Below are positions 13,801-28,800 of a stretch of DNA of 64,000 nt, one piece after another. The position numbers were made by a program, and so were the translations under genes. How positions within the stretch are numbered: position 1 is the stretch's first letter; the number at the start of each line of letters is the position of its first letter. Below the pieces are notes generated by a model that was not told the DNA's origin, did not search any database, and saw only the letters and a list, made by a program, of their open reading frames with translations. The stretch is from Liolophura sinensis (taxonomy: Eukaryota > Mollusca > Polyplacophora > Chitonida > Chitonidae), in NCBI RefSeq assembly GCF_032854445.1, contig NC_088301.1, positions 17,991,223-18,055,222 of the forward strand, read 5' to 3'.

Positions 13801-16800
13801 CATAACTAATGTTAAAAACACTTTCACTTTCAAAACGATGAAAATTAGAATTAGCAATAAAAATACATGTGATGACAGCCAAAAAAGACAAAAAAACTCT
13901 AGCTTCTTAAGAAGATGTTATTCTAAGATATAACATGGCACTCCCACATGACACACCTAACAAAAAACACACTGCGATTAGGGAGTTTTAGAACGAACTC
14001 TTTTGTCGCTGAAAATAAAGAAAGCCCTTATTTGTTAGAAATTAAATTAGTGATCACCTGTCTCGCTGTGTTCCTCTTTCCTCCAGGAACGTCTTATGCT
14101 CACAGATGTTCAGTTTCTACTTTTCTGGACTGGTCGTCTCTAATGAGTTCCAGTGTGAGAAACTTTTTCGCACTATTTTGATATTATACATGTTATAAAA
14201 ATAGCTGCCTTATATTTCTGACGAGTCACAAGGTTCAGAAGGCCTTTTTTAACCTTTAGTGATAAAAAAGTTCTCAGTGGAAACATTCTAATATCCCTTT
14301 CTGCTTCACTTTGGAACAATTGTAATTTCAGCTATTATGGCATGGCTTTTCCGTATTGATTTTTTACCCTTTCGAGGTTGCCATTGTGTGTTGCCATTAT
14401 ATGCACGAGTACATATATTTGAAACTAGGTGTAAATATTCCGCGTGATATATGTTAAGCTAACGCCTCCAGTGCCCTGTAATGTTAGCGAAGCTGTATGT
14501 CTCGTTGGTCGTCAACATTGTAATATGGTTTGAGGCTTCCAGAATCAATGATTGCTCAACAGTACTAAAGGTTAAGGCCCGTCCAGATTTTCCAACATCG
14601 TTTAGCTTGTGTTGGCCCAACAGCAAGTTGAATGCTGTTCAGGTAAGTTGAGTGCCCCGCCCACACTACAAATCAGATAGGTTAACATTGTTCAACACTG
14701 TTGTCGAGTGTTGCATTGCGCTCAGCTGTGTTTTTTTTACAAAACTTTCGGTAAATTGGACGGAAATTTCCATCTTTCTCTCCAGTGCAGGAGACACAAT
14801 GACGAGTAGCCGAAGGAATCGTGTCGTGGGTTTATCGGCTGCGCTTGTTGCCATGGCCATACTCCTGTATCAACGAAACTGTCTCGTCGCGAGACCAGTT
14901 TCTCTCTTTCGCCTTTGGTGCGGCCATTTTGCCCAGGTCACCTGCCTTAAAACGGTCACGTTATTTCTACACGCCCGCTGATTGGCTACATTCATTCAAC
15001 TTGACGAGAAAAAGCACAAATGTACATTTCTGATTCAGCAAAGTTGAATGGTGTTGAGTATTGTTGAACGGAAAGGAACAGACTACTTAACACGGCTCAA
15101 GCTGTTGGCTCATCTTCAAGATGACTCTTATTGAGTCAACAAAAGTTGAATGATGTTGAGTAGGCTGAACGGGGCTTTAATATGTAAGAAATTTGAGCTA
15201 ATTTCAGTCTGCAACCGACAGACAATAAAGGGAAGCAACTGCCACTAAATAGTGTCACTACGATTCTGGTGGACTTATATGTAAAAATCTAGAACTCTAT
15301 CGCTGTGAACCTTAAAGACTATCTTAGAATTTAAATATTTGATGGGACTGAATTTTATCCGAAAAAAAGTAAAAAAATGAAACAGCTTTTATTCGTGTGT
15401 CGTTTAATATACCATTTTAAATAAATACAGTATTATTTATGTTAGTGCTGTTTCGGAAATCCGTATTGGCTTAGGCCCATGTCTAGCCAGGTTATATGTC
15501 ACGACTAAGGCAAAACACTCACACGCCACAAGGCTCCGATAGCGGTTTTTCGCTTTGTTCTTGGGTTTGTCCGCCGCGGTGTGTTTTGCCTGCAAGCCCA
15601 CCAGGAATGTCTGAAGGATTAATGCATTGCAGGGTTATAAAAAAGTGTTGTGTATATCGTCACATTTATACCTATATACCAAAGGCTTCTAGCTCACACT
15701 TCATGCAGTTCAAGTAATGGTTAATATAATTCAAATAATCTTGTTCATAATTTACAAACTTTGGCGCGATGACGTAGTTAAATGGAAAGAAGCATTAAGT
15801 ACGTCACGGGTGAAGACAAACACTTGCACAGATACGTGGGGCCGGTCTCTTAAGCCACAGCAAGTCCATTCACTATCATGTAATCTCGGTGCTATGGTAG
15901 ACGACTGCATTACTGGCCTATACAATGTGGCATTACCGCAAATTCTTTCTTGAATCCTTTCCCGGCATTCCTCCTCACGAAGTAGTCTGGGAACTCCTCG
16001 ACAGACACTATGGTGGGAACGACGTCCGCGTTAACGTAAGGATTGACGTCATCCTGTGGCTCGTCTTCCTGATCATCGCTGTCGTCTTCAAACACTGTGG
16101 ACGTGTGAAAGTATACATGTACGTGGGGCTTAATTTTGAATCCACTTTAACATTTTTTTTCTGACCTTGTTATATGGCGGCCACTTGGGGATCTTGATCG
16201 TATATACTTGAAGATGCACAGAACGTACTCTTAATTTTAAACAAGACTTGTATGAAACACGTCTAAATAATTAACTGATAGCACATGGGCCAGACATAAT
16301 ATTGGTACCACCTGAGGTGGCCAAACCTAATTCGTATTAGCATGCTTATAGGATCGAGAGAAGTAAATTAAGACATGATAGCCTTTCTGCAATGGTAGCT
16401 TTATCACACATGATAAAACAAAAATCACGTCATAAGGCGTTACGCAAATTACAAAGAGTAAGAGAAACGCCAACATATCATGGAGTTTCAGTTAATTATA
16501 TAATAAGACTAATTTACTTATAAGGTTTGCAAGATTTTCAGCCGGGGCGATAACGGTTTAGCAACAGTTGATATGCCCAGTCGTGTACTTTTATTTACAC
16601 CTATTTTTACGGTGAGAAGTTGATTAGCTCAGGTCAGTACACGTTCCTGTCAATTCCTTACTTGTCATGTACAAGTCTGAAAACTACAATGTCAGAGCAA
16701 ACCTTTGATCAGATTTTTTTCACTTTCTATCAATAATACTGGTAATTGAAAGCTCTAAATTATTCCTTAAACTCGTTGCAGAGTATAATAGCCTACTTCA

Positions 16801-19800
16801 GACAAAAGAAAAAAAACACTATTATGAAATGTATATCAGATGGAATACAGTTTTTTCAAATTTTTAGAACCTAGTGTTATGTATGACTATTTAACGTTTT
16901 CATGTACTGTTAGTCTGCGGACCTTTGTGAAAGCATAACAGGCCCTGTTATATGTGTACAGCGCGGACCGGATCGAAAGCACCTTGTTCAATGCTTCGTT
17001 TATTTCATTGGCTGTTAATTCTGTGTTTAAGAATAGTTGAATCCACCTGGAACGTATATAAGCCGTGATTTCTGCGCAGAGAGGGTTTTTTTTTGCTGCA
17101 TCCACTGGGAGCCAGGAGAGTGTGCGACGCTCTTGTATCGAGTCTATTATATTGATATGAGCTGGTGATGCCAGTTTCGTTTGGGAGGACAGATTTCTAT
17201 GCCTGCACCGTTTGTGTACCACAGTTGTACTGATGTCTGGTTTAAGTGAATTTCTGCTGAAGTCACGTTTATTGGTGTTCGGATCTTTATTATGATTATA
17301 CAGTGTTGACTGTGTAATTTGTTTAACACGCTGACCTCACCTGACCGACAAGGTCGTCACGGACTCTACACTGAAGTTTTCAGTTTTGCAAAGGTCGTTC
17401 GTTCTGCCACAAGGTGACATTACTCTACGTCTCTGAACGGCTCGTTTGTGAGCTTCTGCGGGAGCTGTGACTGTTCTAAAGTGGATTATACCTCCATGCC
17501 TGGATTTACCCTGTGTTGTGCTCTGCGGGTGTGACGTCATTCAAAGGCTTGACTGTTCCAGTTCTGTGTAACCTGTGTACTGTGTTCGCGTTCGCTAACC
17601 TAGCGAAGTACCTGACTGGGACAATTTGTGACTTGTGTGAATTGTGTGTTTATCCCATGGTCTTTACGTTGGATTTCCTGGAATACGTTCCTTGGGATGC
17701 AAAGGTGAACTGGAAACTTTTAAAGACCGGTAATACTGATGTGTATGTTTTTTATGTTGTTGTTGTTGAACTGTCTGTAAAACTGTACGTCTCATTTTAT
17801 ATATAAAGCATTGTTTACATTGTAATATTGAGTCACTGAGTCTGTTTTCTGTTGCTGTTTTCAATACCGTAACACTAGCAACATGCCTTTAAAATACTGA
17901 ATACTTGAGTGCCCTTTTCTGACAATATTTTGAACACTGACGTGACATAAGGTTTTTGCTAAATGCAGTCTACTAAACTACTACATTAAAATGCACAGAT
18001 TCACTTATATAGAGTCATAAATGCATCAACAGAGTAGACACCAAAGCATATTATTTCTTAATAGATATATGATTCGTTGATGAAGATGACATTATGCAAA
18101 TCAAGGAGCCATATATCATTCATTGATTTGATGACGACTCTGAATTCTTGATATCGCCAGAAGATTAGCAACATTTTCAACATGATATAGACTTGATTTG
18201 TGCTATCCAAGGGTGCTTGTGATTAACCTATAACTATCACTTGTAGATTTTCTAAGGATACACCAGCTACATCCAGAGCGTTTCACCCAAAACGTTGTTT
18301 GATAGATCTCAAGATATTCGCCTTGTAGAGATGAAATGGTGCGCGTACTCTCTCCCGTCAGTAAAGCAGATAAAGGAATTGCAAGGGTTATCATTCAGAT
18401 GCAGTTGTTCTCTAATGGACGAAAACTAACGAGCCTCCTTCCTAGTTTGCTTAGCTTAGTGCACACGGCAGCGGACTTAGAACAGCACTCCAAAAACTTG
18501 ACCAAACATCTTTGCCCTATACAAGACGGATTTCGATACTGCTGTAGATTAGAAGCTGTAGGTTCCACACAAGGAATGAAAACATACAATGAAAAACTTC
18601 TTTTCGTTCTAAATCAAAAAAATGCTACGCTTGACAGATTAAACATCACGGTCAATACGGCCACAATCAACCATGTTCCAGAGTGAGTTGGATAAATCAC
18701 TTTACTTTGTTTTTCGGATGAGAAATCTTCTCCTTTATCCAGACAACTTGACCGTACAACAAACCAATGACTTCCAACACCCAGGGTTCCGAGATTAAAG
18801 AGTAAAATGTTGATTAAACGTCCGCAGCACCCGATGACAGATGAATGAGGAAACACCAAAAGTCTTCCGGTTTCCTCTGGTTTATGGGGTCATGGAAAGA
18901 CCCCTTTTGTGTGGAATTTACCATTTGGATATATAGAAATGAAGTCAAAAGTCAATTGTCAACATCACCACGACAGAATGCCCCAACACATTACAGAACA
19001 TAAACTTTCTGCCTACTGTCGTTTTCTGGCTACATTGGAAACTGCTGGTGCAGTCCTTCTCACCCCTGTAGCTCACTCTTCTCACAATTCATAGAGGGAT
19101 AAAATGTAATCTTTCACCAACAAATCGGCCATTATGTTTGAGAAAATAAGCTTGGATTATTTAAGGAAGTATTCCTAAAATTAAATTCTCTGTTCCTAAG
19201 TTGATTTCGGGGATTCAAATAGTTATTGTATGACCGTTGGCAATGTATGAGTTAGCAAACGGAATAATAAGTATGTTTATTGAATGAGACATAACCCATC
19301 CAAAGCTACCTATCTGCGAGGGCAATCTTACCAAAACATGAACTAAAGACACATGCGAACTTAAATATAGCAAGTAGATCTGGCCACCACGGGTGGTACC
19401 AATGTGTGAAATTTTGGGTCTTGACCCATGCACTACATAGGTTGAATAACTGCTGCTAAGCCTCATGCATTGTCTATTTACAACACGGTGGCCATATATG
19501 GGTGTCATTGTATCCTGGGTGAACTGCCAAACATGTAAATGACAATAAACGACGAATTGTTTCATTTGCGACGTATAAACTTGCACGACATATTGGCGGA
19601 ACTTCAAGTCATAAACATAAGACAAAGTGCCCAGCAAGCGCCTTTGACAGAGAATAGTCACCTAGGCCTGGACGAAAAGTGACAGCAGGAGAACCTAATT
19701 CCCTGCCCACGAGTGTTCTGATTATAAACCAGCTATCTGACAACGAGATAACTAGAGCTGGATTCGAACCGTCAACCTTATTGGTCAGGAGACTGATACT

Positions 19801-22800
19801 CGCAGAGAGACCCCGCTTTAAGCAACTGAGCAATGCAGCGAGGTACCCATATATCAAAAATCATATCACCGTATTATACTAAAAGAGGTTATTGGTAGAA
19901 TACACATGGATATTGGTGTCCATACCCACGTTATTCTGTGCCTCCCTGCTATCTGGTTGGAATATTCTACTTTCTATTTGAAGATCTTGACCATCAGACT
20001 TGGGGGCTTCTCTACGTCGTCTCCTGTAATATTTGCATAATCAAAAACACACCTGAAATGGTAAAGGTCATGTACTGGGCAGAAGTTTCACCAGCAAACC
20101 TTTGCAGAATACAGAATATATCACGGTGAATTAACAACAGATTTTTGATTTACTTTGTTTTGTACCCTTTAAAAAGGGAACATTGTGGAGAGTTTTGTGA
20201 AAGCAAATATGTCCAACATTGGTATAAGCTGTCAAAATAATAAGCCACGGTTTGTTAAAGTCCTTAACAGAACGAAAACTGACAAAATTATGTTGAAATG
20301 GGTCAAGATTCGAATGATGTCTGTGTATCTTTTCTTATTCACGTAATGTTGAACTTTCAATTCAGAATAACTAACAGTTAAATTGTTATTTCACAGTGTC
20401 AAAACACATATCAAATACACATACCTAGCTATGACAATGACAACAACAACTATGACGATGAGCACCACAGCTGCGGCCAATCCACCACCTATACTCGCAG
20501 GGTCAACCTCACTTACAAGCGACACTTTGTCTTCTGAAATGAAAACAGTAAATACATGTACCAATCAACATTGTATATCTATCAACGAGTTGATATATCG
20601 CAGGACCTTGATAATAGGCTAACTTGAGTCGAGGCATACCTGCGTGAAACTTTCAAGTCGTTAACTTTGGTATCACTCACTTGAGGAATAGGCGAAGTAC
20701 ATGTACTGGTCGACCCGGTGTCTGCATAATGCGATAGAATGAGGCATTGTCTGGTGTCTGCATATGCAGTGTGACTATACTCATAACGACTTATGCGAAT
20801 ATGGTTTAAGATACTTTGTCATACATCTTTTTGTTGTATACATGTATGGTTCTCTACTCCTCTACATACATTCATATAGAATTATTTCCCATTGACGCGA
20901 GAGCCAACCATTTTGATGGTTTGTTTGTCTGTGGTGGGACTTGGGATCAAACCCGGGTCGGGCTATACCAAAGACTATAAAATAGTGCTATTTGCTGCGT
21001 CACTTGGCACTCACCACTGAAAGGTTAGAACAAGGAAACGGGACTGGTTACTACAGTGTCAGTATAATGTGAACATGAGAGTCATATAAGCAAGAAGAAA
21101 ACGTAACATTGATATCAAAATCAGATGAAAGTATACGAAAACTTATTTGCAAATGTTATCTTGAATATTTCTTTTTCGGTTTTTTCTTTCAAGATAATAT
21201 ATGAATGTGTGTATGCTTGGGATTTGATGCCGTGCTTAACAATTTTTCAGTTATATGATACTAAGGAGTCATTAGGTGTGTGTACATATACTACGTCTTC
21301 TTGTGACAGGGCGAGCCCATGCCGCCAAAGTGCTGCCGCCACTGAAGTATCATGCCGAAGGCACCAACCATGACACACCATCCAGTGACATTATAATGAC
21401 ACCGAGCCAACCAGTCTAGCTTCCGTGTTCAAACCCCTGATTTTGAGTGCCATTTTAATACCGGTTCTCCCGACTTCGAGGCGGACGCTGAAATCATTAG
21501 GCAACCGAAGCGGTCCTCGGCAGAAAAGAACATTTGAAAATACTTTTGTATGGTAGGTATTTGGGACGATCTCTTGGTATATATCGCCTTGGCATATTGA
21601 TGTTCTAAATAATATAGAAGCAGATAGAGGACATCTCGCTACCTGGCTTCCTCGACCTTTTTTAATGCAGGGCGAGGCAACGAGATAACGAGGTAGCTAG
21701 CCAACGAGGTAATGAAATAGCAAGATAGCGAGGCGAGGCAGTGATACGAGATAGCGAGATTAACATTATCTCGCGACCTCACTGCCTCGCCTCGCTACCT
21801 CGACCTTTGCAAAGGGCGAGGGTGCAAGGTAGCGACGTAGCGAGGCAGTGCTGATGAGGTGCTGATACAGAATTTTTGTTGGGGTATATATAGAGATCGC
21901 TTTTCCTTCCAGTTAATTTTGAATACGTATATTTGAGTGGTAGGAATTTGAAATTTGATTTATTCTTTATGATTTTTTTTTACTTATTTATTTACTCAGT
22001 TGTTGCTTTACGTCATACTCAAGAATATTTCACTTATACGACGGTAGTGAACATAATCGTTGAAGGAAATCAGACAGAGCCATCAGAAAAATTTTGACCA
22101 CCCACAAGTTGTTGATAGACCTTTCTGTGTACGACCCGACTTAAAGCCGGTCAGCGCTGGTTTTGAACTCAGAGGGACCGCATTGGAGGCTAGACCGCTG
22201 AAATTCAGTGACTTAATACTTAATAAAGCATCGAGGTTGCTTATAGCCAAACAACGACAGGTCCCCGACAACAATGAGCAAAGAAAACAGAATGCCCTCG
22301 CTCCCATAAAATAAAGATGTGATAGATATCTAATAAATTTGCTTCAATGGAAATTTTTTGTTTATATCCAAACACCTCCTTTAATCTGAATTATGGTACT
22401 CTTTACGTATATATTTAAGAAATAAATATGATCAAAATCCAGGATGAACTCATTAGCTGGTTGAGAAGACCAAATTCTAGTGCAAATGTACTGATTCAAT
22501 GACATTGCGTTACATCTTCATTGATAACTTTACTGCACAAAGATAATATATACCAAGAAGTGGTCCCAAATACCCACCATACAAAAATTATTCCCAAGTG
22601 CCTTTTTTTTTGAAACAAAATCGAAAAAATACCGAAGATCACATTTACAACTGACTTTTCGCACTTTTAAATTTACCTTTTCTGAACCTTTAAAGCACGA
22701 TGAAGATAGACTAAAAGTAAACGGTGCATAATGCTGCGTAGTTAGGACAAACTAATGTAGGGTTTGAAGAATCCTTTGCAACTAGATAGGAAATCTCCCC

Positions 22801-25800
22801 CCTTTGGCGCAGCGGTGAAGCGTAATTTTTTCATCCAAAAAAACAAGTAAAACCTATTTGAATATCAAGTAAAATTATTGAAGAACGTGTGTGAAAAATT
22901 GGAGTAATGCAATTTATAATTTTTGTTTCATCAAAAGACAAAAGAAGGGTCAAAGCAGATTTTCCCATTTTAAGGCGTTTTCCTGCGGGAATTCCCTTCA
23001 TAATAAAAACATGATTGCGTGAACTAAAATCTTTTCCACACATTTGGTGCCTAGTTAGGGAGTAGTAAGCTATAACTGAATATGGTGTTGGTTCACGCGA
23101 AAAAAAGTTCAAAGAGCTCTGCATTCACTATTATATTACATGGCTTCTGAGGCACTGTCTGCATTTGTGCCGTGGTAACATGCGTGCGATGAAAGCGTTG
23201 TGTGGAATGGTATAACGAGTTCGATTCTATAATTGCATACTTTTTAGTGCTAAACAAAGCCAGGTAATGTACTTGGGGAGGGGGTTGGGGCGCAATTTGA
23301 ACCGCCCAAGAATTTTTTTTCTACTTCGTACAATTACACTGAGAAAGGGGGAGCCTGTTTATCAATTAGGCTTCGCAATAAATGTCTATCAAAGACACCG
23401 GTCTGACTTCGTAATAAATGTCCTTTAAAGACACCGTCTTATGTTCACGGTATAATTCGTAAGACAAATCTTGTCTCAAATACTAAAATTAGACGGAAAA
23501 GGATATTATCCTATGTATTTAACGGCATAAAGGAAGCTGGTGGTTAGCAACGACTAGTTTAGCTCGGCCCATTCCATCGACTTAAACCTGTTACATAACA
23601 AATTCAACCGTATACCGGGCAGCCCTTGCCACATTTCGCAGACAATGTGCTACAGAGAGAAGAGTGACGGTGGGACGATTTCCAGTCTAGTTGCACCGGG
23701 TCTTTTTTACATTTATTTTACATTTATGTTTTCAACGAATTTTGCAAAGGAAGTCCCAGCGGGTGCATACAACCCTATACAACTGTACACTCACTTGTCA
23801 TACAATCATTTCCGGAATATCCAGGGTCACACTGGGGATTCCCCACCACTACGGGACATTCACCAGTGATTGCATCACACTCGGTTTTGTTGTAACAGTG
23901 TCCACATGACTGTACACAATCGTTCCCCCACGTGTTGTTTGTACATTCTGCAAAACACGTCATTTCGTAGGTGACACTGATACTGAGGCGGCATTGATAA
24001 TAAATATATTCATATTTTCCGATTTTGTATTCCGTGCACTTCTGGTGAAGTTCGTAGAAGGCTTCCAAACATTTAGTGTATGCAAAATAGAGATAGAGAC
24101 ATGGGAAACCAAAGGAGGCTATATGATTGTAAAGTGTTTATATCCATTGCCTATGTCAGGCATCACGAGTCATTTCTTCAATGGTTGGTTTTGTTCTGTG
24201 ATTTCATTGAAAATGGTTTGTACATCCCGGAGAGAAATAAATGTGGCATTTGTTTGTAGCTGGCTATAACATTTTCAGAGTAACCTGTGTCACATTTCGG
24301 AGGTGAGTATCCCGGCATGCAAATGGGCCTTTCCTGTGGACAGTGCCCGGATATTGTGTTACAGATAGACGGTCCATTAGTACAGTTCCCGCATCTCTTC
24401 TGACAGTCAGGTCCATACGTCCCGTGGGTACACACTGTTATATATGCAAATCAAGGAATCAAAACATATTTTGACACAAATAGAGTACAAGCTAGAAACT
24501 TTACTTTGAACGAGTGGTTTACAGTATCATGAGAGAGATGGACATTCTCATTTGTATGTCTATTAGCACTATACAGGGCAATTTTCAATGTTATCGGTAC
24601 ACAAATTTTGAAGCACTCACATGCATGTCACTGCCTGCAGCTGTCCGGTGAGAAAATAGAACAATAAAGCTTAAGTGCACGTATAGAGGTCTGTAGTCCA
24701 TTTCCACCTGTCCCTGGGTTTGTAAAACTTACAGATATATCAATAACCCGTTAAAATCATATCAAAATTCCAGAAACCTTCTTAGATAGGGCGTATATGT
24801 ACTTTCTGGAAGAGTCTCTAAACAATGTTTTGTACTAATATTTATATTAACGTTAAAGGTTTTGTTTCGCTGAAAACAAATGGCTGTTACAAAATCGGCT
24901 GCCACATTCGAACTCCGTTTCACGTTTACTATTAATTTGTTATGATTTCACGTCGATGTCACTCCCTGTGTAAATCTTACCTGTGTGACATTTCTCACCA
25001 ACATACCCCGGCATGCATCTGGGTGTTTTTTGGGGACAGAGCCCTGATATTGTGTTGCAGGCATACGGTCCTTTAGCACACTTCCCACATCTCTTCTCAC
25101 ATTCTGTTCCATACGTCCCGGGGGTACACACTGATGCATACATAATCAATAACTGATACAGCAGGCTTACACATTGGTCATTTCGCTCCGATATAAATAT
25201 ACATCTACAGGGAACATAAGTAGAAATCTTACCTTCAAAAGCCAGACAATACTTTTTATACATGTAATCGAATATTGTATCTTATTCTGCTTTTTTTTAT
25301 TACTTAAGCTTATTCATATCATACCCCCACAACCGCTTTCCTAATAGATTGTTGTAAACTATTCATGATTTTTTTTGTTTGACATTAAATTGTTTTCCTT
25401 TACTTAATAATGTGTTAATTGCCATCGTGCGATCTGCATGGAATTAGAGAATATCTTTTCATCATGCCTTGCATTAGACTTGCAGTAATGACAGTATATC
25501 TATATGTTTTGAAAAAAACTGGTATCATGAAAAGAACATATTGAGACAGTAACAAAATGAACTGTGCATTCTAATTTGATGGCAATGACGTATTCCGGAT
25601 AAGTACGGTTTGTTTCTTTACATAGTGAAATGCTATAATTTTGTCAACCACATGTCAACTCCTTTTATGACTCTTTCCTTGTGTGCTTTGATACTTGTCA
25701 CATGTCACATAACACTAAATCCTTCTCATGTAATTAACTATTATACATGTGGATGGTGTAAGTCGTGTTCTCAGATACCTTACCGAAAATCTGCACCTCA

Positions 25801-28800
25801 CACAGAGTAAGAAATGGGGAATTCGTTATCATAATCTTCACGGTGTCCCCAAATACAGGACCACCATTACAAACTCCGTCGATGATCTCCCCGGGACCTG
25901 TTGGGGCTGTGGTGATGTCCTGGTAACAGATTTTGTAATTCTGGGAGGAGTTACCCACGGAAAGAGTGAAGCCGTTAAGTCGGGTGCCACCTAAAACACA
26001 AAGCACAGGACTTGGTGGACTAGAGCTAGTGCCTGTTGAATACATTAGGCGAATTAATATGTCAACCGATAAAACAAAATGTAGTCAAATTTCCGAGGAT
26101 AATTTTGATTATTAAAATTAGCTTCACAGTGTGTTTAATTTATATACATGTATATAATCATAAGGGAAGATAGTTACGCGGAAGTTCATGTAGAAGTAGT
26201 AGATTTCATTTGTATTGGAAGGACATGCGTGTTTATATCTACTACACGATGTAAATGTCATGCGTCTAATTAATCCAGTGATTATTGTATGGCTGAGGAA
26301 AGCGCTGATGTAAATCAAAAATTTTAGCAGTTAACCTCAACATTTCTCATTTTAATTTCTTTAGTGTTGTGATTTTTTGCATTAATCCATTATGCAGTAC
26401 GAATAAATAGTGCACATATTTATAGTGTCCCTGAGTATTGTTCTATGACTAGCCGTGTACGAGCATTTTTGTCCGCCTGTCTATTTGTCCGTCTGCCTTT
26501 TTTTACATATTTGAGCAACTCATATAGTTTTAAATGGACTTTTTCCATACCTGACAGCTTTCTTAGGGACAGTATGTCTAGGAGAGCGAGATTTTTGGTT
26601 AATTTTGTGAATTATTGATCAAGTTTACTCGAGTGTGGCTATTTAAAGAGAGAGTTTTAACTTAAATAATCACAGACTTTGTCAGCGCAGCTCTTCCTGA
26701 AGTTGTGAACAGAATTTCATGAAACTGTGGGAAATGTGTTTGGGATAATATATAGTTGAGTGGTTTGTTTGCATTGCCTAACACATTTTTTTTAAATATG
26801 GCAGTTTGAAGATATAATGTGAACTCTGTAACGTCAAGGGACTGAACCCTGACTCATTCTGAGTGATTTGAAGTCAACGGCATAAGATTTTGACGTTTTT
26901 GATTCTCTGATAAATGACCCAACTGGGTGACGACTGGCCACTTAGCACGTCTCTGTTTCGACAATTTCGGCGAAATGCTTGTTTGTCGTCTCAGTGCTTT
27001 AGCAACACGAAGTTTTCGCGCTTTCTTAGTTACGTGGCATCTCCCGTGATTGTCAATAATATTCAAGATGACTTTTTGTTTATAGGTCAAAGTGAGGGAA
27101 TGCTTTGGGTTTAACGTCGTACTCAACAATTTTTCAGTCATATGACGACGAAGGAACCTTTACAGTGCATGTAAGTTATTGTAGGACGGACATCCACGGC
27201 TCTTTTATTTAGTGCTGCTTCACTGAGACGCATTACCGAAAGGAACGATGCGGCCCGCCCGAGCCATTATACTGATAAGGGTCAACCAGTTGATGCAGTA
27301 TCCCATTCATGCTGAACGCCAAGCGAGGAAGTTGCAACTTCCTCGTTTAAGGTCTTAGGTGTGACTCGACCCAGGATTGACCACAGATATGGGTTAAATG
27401 GACATAATATCCCTGAATGCGAAATAAACCTGTGGGAAATCAACGCTCTTGTCAGGTATCGGACAAATCACCTGACTTAGAGTATGCACGAAGAAGCGCT
27501 TTGGTTCTATTTCTTAATGTGCAGATCATCATGTGTAATAACATATATCATGTGTAATAACATATAACAATACAAGCAAAGTTTTCAACTTTCACTTTGG
27601 GGTGGGGTGGGGGGAATTGGCTTCAAAGTACAGTTTTTTTTAATGCCCCAGCGCTCACTGGGCGAATGGGGACGTGAAATTTTGGTGAACAGGCTAAATG
27701 GGGACAGGTCTAGGGGCGTGGAGGGGCTCTAAGCTGACCCTAAGAAACCATGCAGTATCTGTGTACATGTCACTTTGCCTACATTGTAGCGACGCGGTTT
27801 ATCGGGCTCGGGGCACATCGGGTGTGTTCACCGAGTTCCGAACAAGATCAACCATGACGTAATTCCAGAAGCAATCCTACCGCTGACGGAACATTTGCAT
27901 AATATTGAGAGGTGGTAGGCAAAAAATGCTCCCAAAATGTAATATTATTTTTTAACAAAAATTCCGGGCCATATTTTTTTCATTTTGCATGGAAACATTA
28001 TTTTTGTTTTATAGGCCATTTTCATGTATCCTTTAAAGCCGCAAAATAAGCGAGAGCTAGATTCGATACTGTAACCTCACAGGCCATTGGTTAATGACCT
28101 TCTGAAAGAAAAAACCATAACGCCTGCCCAGCAGGTCGGGTTCTTTTGAAAGGATTAAAAGCAAACTTACACTCTCCGTCACACGTCCTGTTATATATTC
28201 TGAACCTGTAGATGTTGTACCGCGCATCCAGTGTCACCGTCCAGAACGCGGGGTTTGAATTCCTTCCGGTGTGAGTACATGTATATGGTGTGTTGTAAAA
28301 CTCATGGCCAGTCCTACCATCAACGGCGAGTCTGGAGACGAAGGTAAAGCCTCCCTCGAGATAATCCGAAGACTGCGTCGTGCTTTGATTAAATGCCACA
28401 TTTTCTGTCATCATAAGCACAATAATAGAACCAAGAAGACGTTAAATCTTAATGTTAGCTGAATATTGTTTGTAACGTTTCAGAAATCATGGCAAAATGT
28501 TTTTCCATGTTAATTTTCAAAACGTTTAAAACTGATTGTATACACATACAGCAAACGACATGTCCTTCGGTTATTAATGCTAAGAACTTGCCTTAGAAAT
28601 GAAGAACTTATATAAACTAGATTTCACTTCGGATTAAATCCTCTACGATGTATATCTTACAAAAGCGGGGGTCAAATTTGAGGAAAAACGAAATTGTCGC
28701 ATCTTGCCAAGCTATTCACAAACCTACTGACATAATGCCAGAGGCAAAGCAACCGGATCTGGTCAAGGTCATTTGTCTTCAGGCAGAACGACGGTTTGCA

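Noticed and set aside
16887-17222. 111-codon minus-strand frame in the LTR-like element, also open in the second copy (with an in-frame 9-base deletion)
   Set aside because: Most differences between the copies change amino acids and no family is recognised; openness is explained by the young age of the copies.
18336-18686. 116-codon plus-strand frame
   Set aside because: No domain, no codon bias and inside a gene 1 intron; probably chance.
19215-19661. 148-codon minus-strand frame
   Set aside because: Lies in an intron, shows no domain or signal, overlaps repeat-like DNA and has no splice partner.
19720-19850. Possible tRNA gene on the minus strand
   Set aside because: A- and B-box-like words are present but no cloverleaf can be drawn; it is a SINE head.
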